From the NCBI GenBank assembly GCA_965263335.1, contig CBDHHE010000001.1:2170001-2234000 (forward strand): a DNA stretch of 64,000 nucleotides. The letters are read 5' to 3'. The notes under the pieces are model-generated. The model was given only the letters and a program-made list of their open reading frames with translations, did no database searches and was not told the DNA's origin. Of this stretch, positions 50,692 through 58,879 are shown piece after piece (the first letter of the stretch is position 1; each line of letters opens with the position of its first letter). The stretch is from Thermohalobaculum sp965263335. GTDB taxonomy: Bacteria; Pseudomonadota; Alphaproteobacteria; Rhodobacterales; Rhodobacteraceae. The position numbers and the translations under genes are program-made.

Positions 50692-51783
50692 GTGACGCAC
50701 GCACCCGTGGATGCGTGCGCCGCCGATGTGGTCGTTTATCCGGATTACAGGCCGTCTAACCCCTACCAAACACTAAGCTACACGGAACTCGCGAACCGCT
50801 GTTCCGTGCGGTACGGCAACATTGACACCGCCCTCAGGCGGCTTCGCCATGTCGGGGATACGCGACACATCGTTTTTCACCTGCACTGGGAAGACGCAGT
50901 CTATCGCGACAACCCACCTGAAGAAGCCTGGCGACTGGCTCGACGGTTCATCGCGACATGTGAAACCTTCACCGATCACGGAGGCCACGTTGTCTGGACA
51001 ATCCACAATGAAGCGCCCCACGATGGCATGCTCGGAGATGTCCACGCGTGGATTGTGGCCCGGCTCGCCCGGCTGGCGCAAAAGGTTTGCTTTCACTGCC
51101 AGTCCGCCGCCGATCACATCGCGCCCAAATGGCAGATTTCACCAGAACAGGTCGTGATCGCGCCGCACGGAAACTACACGGACTGGTTCGCGCCCTGGGA
51201 TGGAACGCAGCTCGAAGCGCGCCGCCTTCTTGAGCTGCCCGAAGAAGGCCGAATGGTGCTGCTTTTTGGCCGGCTGGGCGCATACAAGGGCGCCCGCGCT
51301 CTGCTGCGCGCCTTCGCCAACGCATCTGAGCCAGACACCTCACTGGTCATCGCCGGAAAGCAGGTCCATCCCGTCGACCTCGGGTCACTGGCCGAGGACC
51401 CCCGAATTCTGATCAAAGATGGGTTCATCGACGAAGATGATATTCCACCTTTGTTCGCAGCAGCAGACCTGGTGGCGATGCCCTATCGCGCCGTCCTAAC
51501 CTCTGGCACGACAATGCTCTCAATGACCCTCGGCCGTCCCGTTTTAGCGCCCCGGCTGTTCCATATCGCGGAGATCATCGAGCATGGCGTCAATGGTTTT
51601 CTCTACGATCCCGACACTCCAGCGGCGCTGGAAGACACCTTGCGAGAAGCTGTCCGCTCAGATGCACTCGGCCAAATGGGGCAGAAAGCCCGACAGTCGG
51701 CCGATAGCTATCGCTGGAGCGATACGGCGGCCATTCTCCGAACGACCTATGAGTCGCTTTGTCGTGAGCCAAAGGCCGCGTAA
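50692..51783 (+). CDS. GT4-family glycosyltransferase
   Basis: A 363-residue protein whose C-terminal half has the GT4 pattern: VVIAPHGNYTDWF near residue 155, VLLFGRLGAYKGARALLRAF near 183, then LVIAGKQ, and YRAVLTSGTTMLSMTLGRPVLAP with a downstream IEHGVNGFLYDPD. The N-terminal half has HLHWED and WTIHNEAPH, typical of the acceptor-side Rossmann fold. It would add a sugar to an exopolysaccharide, capsule or teichuronate-like chain. GTG 50692 is the start, 3 bases after the lipoprotein stop. Confidence 0.85.
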   Translation: MTHAPVDACAADVVVYPDYRPSNPYQTLSYTELANRCSVRYGNIDTALRRLRHVGDTRHIVFHLHWEDAVYRDNPPEEAWRLARRFIATCETFTDHGGHVVWTIHNEAPHDGMLGDVHAWIVARLARLAQKVCFHCQSAADHIAPKWQISPEQVVIAPHGNYTDWFAPWDGTQLEARRLLELPEEGRMVLLFGRLGAYKGARALLRAFANASEPDTSLVIAGKQVHPVDLGSLAEDPRILIKDGFIDEDDIPPLFAAADLVAMPYRAVLTSGTTMLSMTLGRPVLAPRLFHIAEIIEHGVNGFLYDPDTPAALEDTLREAVRSDALGQMGQKARQSADSYRWSDTAAILRTTYESLCREPKAA

Positions 51784-51850
51784 CCTGTCATCATGAACGC
51801 AATCGCAGGCAGCAGTGATCGCTTCCGTCGTTCGGATGAAGGGAAGCCGA

Positions 51851-52480
51851 GTGAACGCCGCAACTGATCTTTCGACGGCTCTTGATGGTCGGAAATTCGG
51901 AACAATCCTGGCGGATCCGCCATGGAGGTTCACCAATCGCACAGGAAAGGTCGCCCCAGAGCATCGACGCCTCGCGCGCTATCCGACCCTAACACTTTCT
52001 CAGATCCAAGCACTCCCGGTCGCAGACCACACCATGAACCCGGCGCATTGCTATCTCTGGGTACCTAACGCACTGTTGCCTCAAGGGCTGTCCGTCCTCG
52101 AGGCTTGGGGGTTCGACTACAAGGCGAACATCGTCTGGCACAAGGTGCGCAAGGATGGCGGCTCGGATGGGCGCGGCGTGGGCTTTTACTTTCGCAACGT
52201 CACCGAACTTCTCCTGTTCGGTACGCGCGGACGCGGTGCGCGGACCCTGTCCGCCGGAAGGCGGCAGGTGAACCTTATCGCCAGCCGAAAGCGCGAGCAC
52301 TCGAGAAAGCCCGACGAGCAGTACCCTCTCATCGAAAGCTGCTCGCCCGGGCCCTTTCTGGAGCTCTTCGGCCGTGGCATCCGAGCGGGCTGGCTGACAT
52401 GGGGCAATCAGGCTGATGAGACCTACACGCCTGATTGGGCTACATACCCGAACCACTCCCGCGCCACATCCGAGTCCTGA
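51851..52480 (+). CDS. MT-A70-family adenine methyltransferase
   Basis: The 209-residue product (GTG 51851; GTG 51815 or ATG 51836 are alternatives) has the catalytic DPPW motif in LADPPWRF near residue 25, PNALLPQGL and a distal KREHSRKPDEQYPLIE segment characteristic of MT-A70/IME4-type N6-adenine methyltransferases found in phages and bacteria. No restriction gene or recognisable DNA-binding partner is adjacent, so it looks like an orphan DNA or RNA methylase. GAAGGGA at 51838-51844 supports the chosen start. The gene lies between a glycosyltransferase gene and a hybrid kinase gene. Confidence 0.85.
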   Translation: MNAATDLSTALDGRKFGTILADPPWRFTNRTGKVAPEHRRLARYPTLTLSQIQALPVADHTMNPAHCYLWVPNALLPQGLSVLEAWGFDYKANIVWHKVRKDGGSDGRGVGFYFRNVTELLLFGTRGRGARTLSAGRRQVNLIASRKREHSRKPDEQYPLIESCSPGPFLELFGRGIRAGWLTWGNQADETYTPDWATYPNHSRATSES

Positions 52481-52598
52481 CAGCTGAACATTGATCTGCG
52501 CTCTGGACGCCATGTCTTAACCGAAAATTAACATTGCCCCTTTCACGCTGCCGAGTGGTGCTCGGCTCGCTCTCCGAGTGCCCTGGGGGAGCGGGCGT

Positions 52599-55250
52599 GT
52601 GCGGATAAGGACATTTTTGATCCTGGCATTCATGTTTGCGGCGGGTGCACCACTGCTGGTGTTCTGGCTGTGGCCTCACTCCTCCATTTTGCGCTCGGAA
52701 GTGGATGAAGTTCGCGAGCGTCACCTGCTGATCGCAAAGAACCTCGGTGCCGCGATGGAAACCTACCATCGCGACTTGACCGCCGCGTTCGAAGCTTTTG
52801 CGCCGATGATCGCAGAGGGTGAAGGCGAGGCTGCGCGGGGCATCTTCGAGAACCTGCACTTTCGGCACATTTGCGTGGTGGATCGCAGCTCGGGACTGGT
52901 CGTGCGTGCCTTCATGGCCCAAGAGGCCGCGTGCCCCGAGAGGGTTCCGGATGATCGCTTGAACGAATTCAAAGAGATGGCGCGCGCCAGCAGCGTAAAG
53001 ATCTCGACGGTTCGTGCTGTGCCGAACGGCCGCCCGAGGCTCTTTCTCGTAAAACAGCAAGGTGATCTGCTGGTCGTCGGAGCCATCTATACGACGTTCT
53101 TTCAGAACTTGCAGCGGCGCATTAGCTTCGGTCGCAAGGGACATGCGGCGATCGTCGATAGGAGTGGCCACGTGCTGGCGCACCCGCTCGAAGACTGGGA
53201 AACCGAGGCCCGCGACCTGTCCGGGGTTTCAGCAGTCCAACGCATGTTGGCCGGCGAAACCGGGGTTGCGACCTTCTTTTCACCCGCCATGCAAAGCGAG
53301 ATGATCGCGGGCTTTACCACCGTTGCGATCCCCGGATGGGGCGTGATGGTGCCGCAGCCAATGGCAGAGCTGGAGCAGGTTGCGGTTCACGCCAACCGCG
53401 AGTTTCTGGCCATCATGGCGGCGGGTCTCGGCTTGTCGATCCTGATTGGGCTCCTGGTTTCGATCCGCATCGCGCGGCGCGTCAAACGTGTTGCTTGGGC
53501 CGCAGGCAGAATGGCTGCGGGAGAGGTCGGCATTCGGGTGACCGAGAACCGGAATGTTCCGGAGATTCTCGAACTCAGTGATCTTCGTGACAGCTTCAAT
53601 ACAATGGCCAACGTCATGGAAGTCGCCCATGACAAGGAAGTTGGTTTGCGAAAGCATGCAGAACTGGCATCCCAGGCGAAGAGCGAGTTTCTCGCCAACA
53701 TGAGCCATGAAATCCGCACCCCAATGAACGGCGTGCTCGGCATGGCAAAGATCCTGAGCGACACGAAGCTCACCGATCAGCAGAGAAAACAGGTCGACAT
53801 CATCATTTCGTCGGGCGATGCATTGATGACGATCCTCTCCGACATTCTCGACTTCTCCGCCATCGAGGTGGGCAAGCTTCATTTGCTAAGCAAACCGTTC
53901 GACGCCGGCGAGGTGATCGTCTCGGTCGCAAAACTGCTTGCCAACGAGGCTGCCTTCAAGGGGATCGGACTGTTCGTGCGCATCCCACCTGACACCAACC
54001 GACAGGTACAGGGCGATGCCGGCAGGTTCCGGCAGATCCTGGTCAACCTGATGGGAAATGCCATCAAGTTTACCGAACGCGGTCATGTGAAGATCGAGCT
54101 CCAAGTCATCGAGCATCCCCCGCTCGAAGTTGGGCTCAACGTTGCAATAAGCGACACGGGCGTCGGGATCGCTCAGGACGAGCTCGACACAATCTTCGAT
54201 GCGTTCGAACAAGGCCGGGCCTCGAAGGCGAACGACTATGCAGGCGCGGGTCTGGGACTCGCGATCTGCAAGCGCATCGTTGATCGCATGAACGGCCAGC
54301 TCGACGTCGAGTCGAAACTCGGCGAGGGCACCACCTTCAGGCTCGAACTGACAATGCAACGCGCCCAAACCATCGAGAAAGAATATAGCCGCATATCGCA
54401 GCTCGACTTGGCGGGGCGGCATGTGCTGCTGGTGGATTCAGAGCCGGAGAACCGCAGGATACTGAGTGACTACCTGCTTGCGGCGCGCATGACGGTTGAT
54501 CGCGTGGTCTCCGGTCAGGAAGCGTTCCGTGCCTTGTCGCACGCTGCCGCCGCGCGGGCCCGCTACGACGCAATCCTCTACAAGCTCACGATGCCGTCGC
54601 TGCACGGCAGCGTCTTCGCAAGACGCCTCGCGGCCGACTTCCCTCAGGGACATGCACCACTCATCTTTCTGGCAACGGGTGCGGAAAGCATTGAGGCAAG
54701 CGGAGGGCCTTTCAGTTTCCTGGACATGCCGGTGTACCCACAAGAGCTCTACGAGACGCTTGCAAGCGTGATCGGCACAGCGCCGGAGAACCGCCTTGTA
54801 AGCCCCCCCCGTCCACAGGTGCCAGACAACACCGGCCCTGCCCCCACGGTTCTAGTCGTGGACGACGACCCGGCCAGCCGGTCCCTCCTCGCAGCGATCC
54901 TCGGAGATTTCGACGCCAACGTGATCTTCGCAACCAATGGTGTCGAATGCGTCCGAACAGTCGCAAGCGACCCATCGGTTGAACTGGTCTTCATTGACAT
55001 CTCAATGCCCTTGATGGACGGCGTAACGGCGACCCGCATGATCCGCGCCGAACGAGTCGACGATGCAAATGCCTATCTCACCGTTTTTGGAATGTCGGCG
55101 CTCGTCGCTGAAACCATGGCGAGGGACTGCCTCGCCGCCGGGATGGATCACTTCATCACAAAACCCATCGATGTCGAGCTGATCCGCAAGTTGATGCTGG
55201 ACTTCTACCAGAGCCGGATGGTGCGAGCTCAGGTCACTGCCTTCGGTTGA
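52599..55250 (+). CDS. Hybrid histidine kinase with dCache-like sensor and two receivers (one degenerate)
   Basis: An 883-residue membrane protein. TM1 near residues 3-23, a periplasmic sensor to about 265, TM2 near 275-300, a HAMP-like stretch, HisKA with His370 in SHEIRTP, a HATPase with NAIKFT and GAGLGLAI, then two receivers. REC1 (about 590-715) has Lys662 where the phosphoacceptor Asp should be (ILYKLTMP) and cannot be phosphorylated. REC2 (about 745-870) is intact with Asp800 in FIDISMP. GTG 52599 follows GGGGAG at 52586-52591; a longer GTG at 52578 is possible. REC2 may pass phosphate to an outside histidine phosphotransfer protein. Confidence 0.9.
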   Translation: MRIRTFLILAFMFAAGAPLLVFWLWPHSSILRSEVDEVRERHLLIAKNLGAAMETYHRDLTAAFEAFAPMIAEGEGEAARGIFENLHFRHICVVDRSSGLVVRAFMAQEAACPERVPDDRLNEFKEMARASSVKISTVRAVPNGRPRLFLVKQQGDLLVVGAIYTTFFQNLQRRISFGRKGHAAIVDRSGHVLAHPLEDWETEARDLSGVSAVQRMLAGETGVATFFSPAMQSEMIAGFTTVAIPGWGVMVPQPMAELEQVAVHANREFLAIMAAGLGLSILIGLLVSIRIARRVKRVAWAAGRMAAGEVGIRVTENRNVPEILELSDLRDSFNTMANVMEVAHDKEVGLRKHAELASQAKSEFLANMSHEIRTPMNGVLGMAKILSDTKLTDQQRKQVDIIISSGDALMTILSDILDFSAIEVGKLHLLSKPFDAGEVIVSVAKLLANEAAFKGIGLFVRIPPDTNRQVQGDAGRFRQILVNLMGNAIKFTERGHVKIELQVIEHPPLEVGLNVAISDTGVGIAQDELDTIFDAFEQGRASKANDYAGAGLGLAICKRIVDRMNGQLDVESKLGEGTTFRLELTMQRAQTIEKEYSRISQLDLAGRHVLLVDSEPENRRILSDYLLAARMTVDRVVSGQEAFRALSHAAAARARYDAILYKLTMPSLHGSVFARRLAADFPQGHAPLIFLATGAESIEASGGPFSFLDMPVYPQELYETLASVIGTAPENRLVSPPRPQVPDNTGPAPTVLVVDDDPASRSLLAAILGDFDANVIFATNGVECVRTVASDPSVELVFIDISMPLMDGVTATRMIRAERVDDANAYLTVFGMSALVAETMARDCLAAGMDHFITKPIDVELIRKLMLDFYQSRMVRAQVTAFG

Positions 55251-55348
55251 TCGCGTAACATCGTTTCATGCCGCAATCTGGTCGAAAAATGGTGGCAGGT
55301 GTTTCGGGGGATCTGAATTGGGACGCTGATCAGTCAGCGAAGACATTC

Positions 55349-57298
55349 ATGCGCAAAATCATCTACGCCGTTTGTGTCACGTATCTCGTCGCCTCATGCA
55401 GCACAGCGGAGCGAGGCATCGGCCTGATCGCTGCGCCCGATACGCCTGAACTGGTCGCAGCCGAAAAAGCACTTCGCGACAGCAACGAGATCATCGACGT
55501 CGAGGGCACGCTCCAGACCATCAAGCCACGTGTCGCCGTCGTGATCGGCAACAACGCTTACACCTCGGTCGGCGTGCTCGACAATCCGCGCAATGATGCA
55601 CGTGCCATGGCGGGTATGCTGCGAAGTTATGGGTTCCACGTGATCGAAGGCCTCGACGTCGACAAGCCGAGCTTCGAAAGCGCGCTGCGCGCCGCGGTCA
55701 TCGAGGGCGGACCCTCGGCCGAGTCGCTCTTCTTCTATGCCGGTCATGGCTTCCAGATCGGCGACAAGAACTATCTCGTGCCCGTCGAAGCTCGGATCAC
55801 CGATGCCTACAGCCTGCCCTTTCAGACCGTGACGCTTGAGAATGTCTTTGCCTTGCTGCGTGGTCGGTCCAGTCAGCAGGTTTCACTTTTGGATGCCTGC
55901 CGCAACAACCCGTTTGCCGGCGCACAGGTCATGTCCACTGTCGACTCAGGCCTGCTTCCAACCGAACTAGGCTTTACGGAGCCCAAGGCCCCAGAAAGCA
56001 CGCTTGTGTCCTATTCGACCAGCCCAGGAGCACTTGCCTACGACGGTGAGGGAGACAACAGCCCCTATACGGCATCGTTGCTGGACCGTGCTGTGGCGCG
56101 TGCAGCAGCCCCCTTGTCCACAACCCTGCCCAATGTCCGCACCGACGTACAAAATGCCACGAACGGTCAACAGACACCAACCTGGTCATCGGCGCTCGAG
56201 CAACCGTTCCTTCTGAACAAGCCGGCCCCAGAGCCGGCCGCCATCGATGTTGCAGCAGCGATGGGACCTCCTGCACTCGCGTCCGCAAAAACAGCACCGC
56301 AAGTGGTTGCGGCATCTGTGGCGCCATCTGCAATCGAGATCGATGCACCTTACGAGCGCTGGGTGGCCCTCGGGGCGCGCCTGGGCGACGTGCTCGGCGT
56401 AAGCGCCAGCGATCGCGTTCGGTTGTCCGGCCAACCGAATGAAGGACGGCTCGCACTGGTTGGTGAGGGCGGTGCACTTCTTGACCGTGACTCTCCAGTT
56501 GTCGACGGCGCTCACCTCGGTGCCCTGCTCTATGTGTTGGGCACCGAACAGAAGGAGGCCGGTCTCACGCGCGGTGCAAACGTTATCGTCGAACGCTTCA
56601 ACGCCGAGATCCGGCCCGTGGGGGGTGATGCACGCACCGTCGACGTGACACTGCGGCTCATCCCAGGCGAATGCGACTACGAGGCCGGTGAGTGGTTCGA
56701 CATCCAGGGAACGGGCCTGTTCCGGACAAACGAAAAACTGTCCGCAAGCACGGCTCTCGAGGCATGTCGGGCGGCCGTCGAGGCCAACCCCAACAGTGGT
56801 CGCTTTCATCACCAACTCGGGCGCGCCCAGCTTGCCGCGGGCAATGTGGCCGGAGCGCGCAGGGCGTTTACACAGGCAGCAGAGCAGGGCCATGCGAGGT
56901 CACATACGGCCCTCGGCGAACTCGCGCTGGGAGCAGGTGACAAAATCGGTGCCCGTCAGAATTTCGAGCGGGGTGTGGCACTCGGGGATCCCGTTGCCTA
57001 CCGGGCTCTGGGCGCGCTTCTGCTCGGCGAGGGAGGCGACAAGACCGAACGTCAGTTCGGCTTTGATCTGCTCAGTCGCGCTGTCGATGTCGGCATCGTG
57101 GATGCAATGCGAGATCTGTCGGACTATTACGGCACCCCCACTTCACCTGATCACGATCCCGGGCGTTCCGAAAGCTATGCGCGAGAGGCAAGCACCCGTA
57201 GCGCAAGCCTAGGCTTCCTCAGCGGTTTGGGAGCAACACCAGCCGATAGCGAAGAGGAAGAGCAGAGCGACGGAGGCGGCGGCGGAGGCGGCTACTAG
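55349..57298 (+). CDS. Caspase-fold lipoprotein with SEL1-like repeats
   Basis: A 649-residue protein from ATG 55349. The N terminus KIIYAVCVTYLVASCST is a lipoprotein signal with the lipid Cys at LVASC. Residues 60-260 are a caspase-like fold with His133 in FYAGHGF and Cys184 in LLDACRNNPF. A middle region (about 330-470) is unassigned; residues 480-610 contain SEL1/TPR-like helices (LGRAQLAAGNVAGARRAF, ALGELALGAGDKIGARQNF). The end is Asp-Gly-Gly-rich, terminating in seven Gly and a Tyr. The upstream frame from 55268 would give a less credible N terminus. It follows the hybrid kinase by about 100 bases on the same strand. Confidence 0.87.
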   Translation: MRKIIYAVCVTYLVASCSTAERGIGLIAAPDTPELVAAEKALRDSNEIIDVEGTLQTIKPRVAVVIGNNAYTSVGVLDNPRNDARAMAGMLRSYGFHVIEGLDVDKPSFESALRAAVIEGGPSAESLFFYAGHGFQIGDKNYLVPVEARITDAYSLPFQTVTLENVFALLRGRSSQQVSLLDACRNNPFAGAQVMSTVDSGLLPTELGFTEPKAPESTLVSYSTSPGALAYDGEGDNSPYTASLLDRAVARAAAPLSTTLPNVRTDVQNATNGQQTPTWSSALEQPFLLNKPAPEPAAIDVAAAMGPPALASAKTAPQVVAASVAPSAIEIDAPYERWVALGARLGDVLGVSASDRVRLSGQPNEGRLALVGEGGALLDRDSPVVDGAHLGALLYVLGTEQKEAGLTRGANVIVERFNAEIRPVGGDARTVDVTLRLIPGECDYEAGEWFDIQGTGLFRTNEKLSASTALEACRAAVEANPNSGRFHHQLGRAQLAAGNVAGARRAFTQAAEQGHARSHTALGELALGAGDKIGARQNFERGVALGDPVAYRALGALLLGEGGDKTERQFGFDLLSRAVDVGIVDAMRDLSDYYGTPTSPDHDPGRSESYAREASTRSASLGFLSGLGATPADSEEEEQSDGGGGGGGY

Positions 57299-57365
57299 AA
57301 ACCGGCAGCAGATGGGCTGCGAACCATCTCGATGCTGCGCCGCACCGGCGCGGCCCTGCGGACGA

Positions 57366-58535
57366 CTACAGGGCGCTCACGTGTTGCGCGAAACGGTCGA
57401 TCTCGTTCTGGGTGTTGAAATAGTGAACGGATGCCCGCGCCACCGCATCCAACTTGCGCTTGCCCAGATCGAGACGCGCAGACTGGACCTGCGAGACGGA
57501 TATGTTGATCCCGTCTTCATGCAATCGGGCGGCGATCTCGGATGGTTCCAGTCCCGATTTTGTGAACGTCACGATTCCGCACTTCCTTGCACCCAGATCA
57601 TGGATGTCGACACCGGGCACCGCACCGAGTTCAGAGCGTAGACCCGCCGCGAGCGTTGCCACCCGGTCCTCGATCGCGTCCAGTCCAAGATCATTGGCGT
57701 AGCGCACAGCCTCCATGAGGCCCACGCGTCCGGCGACGAAGCTTTCCCAGTTCTCGAAGCGGCGCGCGCCGGGCACAAACTGGAATCCCTGATCCTCTCG
57801 CCACACCGCCGAGTGCAGATCGACGAAGGGCGGATCGATGCGTTCAACCATACTCCGACGCACGTAGAGAAACCCTGTTCCACGCGGCCCGCGAAGGAAC
57901 TTTCGGCCCGTGCCTGAGAGCACATCGCATTGAATGGCCTCGACATCGAGCATGATTTGCCCGGCGGACTGGCAGGCATCGAGCAAGTACATCAGTCCGT
58001 GCTGCCGGGCGATCTGGCCAACCTCAGCCGCCGGATTGACCAGTCCACCCTGGGTCGGCACATGGGTGATTGCAATGAGCCGCGTCTGCTCACGGATCAG
58101 CGCGGGAATGGCGGCCACATCGATTTGACCGTGCTCGTCCGAGGGGATGAGGTCTATGTGCAGACCACGCCGCCGGGCCTGTTGCAGGAGCGCCAGATAG
58201 TTCGAGGCGTACTCCGATCCGTGCGTGAGGATACGATCGCCTTCGATCAGAGGAAGGCCGTAGAACGCCATGTCCCAGGCGCGTGTGGCATTCTCGACAT
58301 ACGCGATCTCGTCCGGGCTTGCGTTCAGGAGATGCGCGATCTCTGTGTAAAACCTCTCCAGGGCAGGCGCAGCAAGGCGCTCTGCCTCATAGCCTCCGAC
58401 GTTGTTCTCAAGCGCAAGATGATCGGTCACCGCTTGGAACACGCAACGCGGCATCAGTGACGCACCCGCGTTGTTGAAGTGCAACTGCGCCTCGCAAGCA
58501 GGTGTGTCGGCCCTCACCGCATCCACATCAATCAC
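57366..58535 (-). CDS. Class V aminotransferase-fold PLP enzyme
   Basis: A 389-residue protein from GTG 58535. The PLP Lys is in GRKFLRGPRGTGF near residue 212, preceded by LLDACQSAGQ. FNNAGASLMP near residue 20 and NATRAWDMAFYG near 81 fit the isopenicillin N epimerase-like/desulfurase-fold group. A longer reading from GTG 58616, overlapping the MoaD-like stop, would add 27 residues without family similarity. It is the last gene of the molybdenum hydroxylase operon, where a PLP enzyme could supply sulfur or act on an intermediate. No conserved desulfurase Cys loop is evident. Confidence 0.85.
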   Translation of the reverse strand: MIDVDAVRADTPACEAQLHFNNAGASLMPRCVFQAVTDHLALENNVGGYEAERLAAPALERFYTEIAHLLNASPDEIAYVENATRAWDMAFYGLPLIEGDRILTHGSEYASNYLALLQQARRRGLHIDLIPSDEHGQIDVAAIPALIREQTRLIAITHVPTQGGLVNPAAEVGQIARQHGLMYLLDACQSAGQIMLDVEAIQCDVLSGTGRKFLRGPRGTGFLYVRRSMVERIDPPFVDLHSAVWREDQGFQFVPGARRFENWESFVAGRVGLMEAVRYANDLGLDAIEDRVATLAAGLRSELGAVPGVDIHDLGARKCGIVTFTKSGLEPSEIAARLHEDGINISVSQVQSARLDLGKRKLDAVARASVHYFNTQNEIDRFAQHVSAL

Positions 58536-58612
58536 AGCCCCACCCCATTTTCTCGGATCGCTCCTCCTCCCAAGACACCGTGCCCCTTCGGAACGGCCGT
58601 CTGCGCCATCGC

Positions 58613-58879
58613 TCACCCACCGGTCAAGCGCGGCAGCAGGACAACTTCCTGATCAGGGTCAATCGGCGTCAGCCAACTGTCGCGGTAAATCAGACCGTCG
58701 ATCGAGACCGATACGCCGCGTTCTATTTGCGGCGCCATGCCCGGATGCGCAACTGCAAGTGCCGTCAGCATTTCGCGAACAGTACTTGCTTCTACCGTGA
58801 CCTCGTCGAGACCACCGGCCTGAGCACTCAGTGAGCCCCAAAGCTTGACCCGTACGGATCGCTCAGGCGTCTCAGCCAC
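58613..58879 (-). CDS. MoaD/ThiS-family sulfur-carrier protein
   Basis: An 88-residue protein with the ubiquitin-like beta-grasp and a C-terminal Gly-Gly (LLPRLTGG), the site of thiocarboxylation in MoaD/ThiS proteins. It lies within the molybdenum hydroxylase operon, overlapping the Mo-subunit stop by 8 bases and adjoining the PLP gene. A dedicated carrier inside such an operon suggests a role in maturing the pterin or sulfurating the metal centre, or in another sulfur transfer; the housekeeping MoaD/MoaE genes are not in the window. Confidence 0.85.
   Translation of the reverse strand: MAETPERSVRVKLWGSLSAQAGGLDEVTVEASTVREMLTALAVAHPGMAPQIERGVSVSIDGLIYRDSWLTPIDPDQEVVLLPRLTGG

Noticed and set aside
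51851..52480. Prophage or mobile island around the MT-A70 methylase
   Set aside because: No integrase, tRNA attachment site, capsid or terminase gene was seen nearby.
57337..57351. Terminator between the caspase lipoprotein and the PLP gene
   Set aside because: A 6-base GC stem with a three-base loop is present but is short and has no T run on either side.
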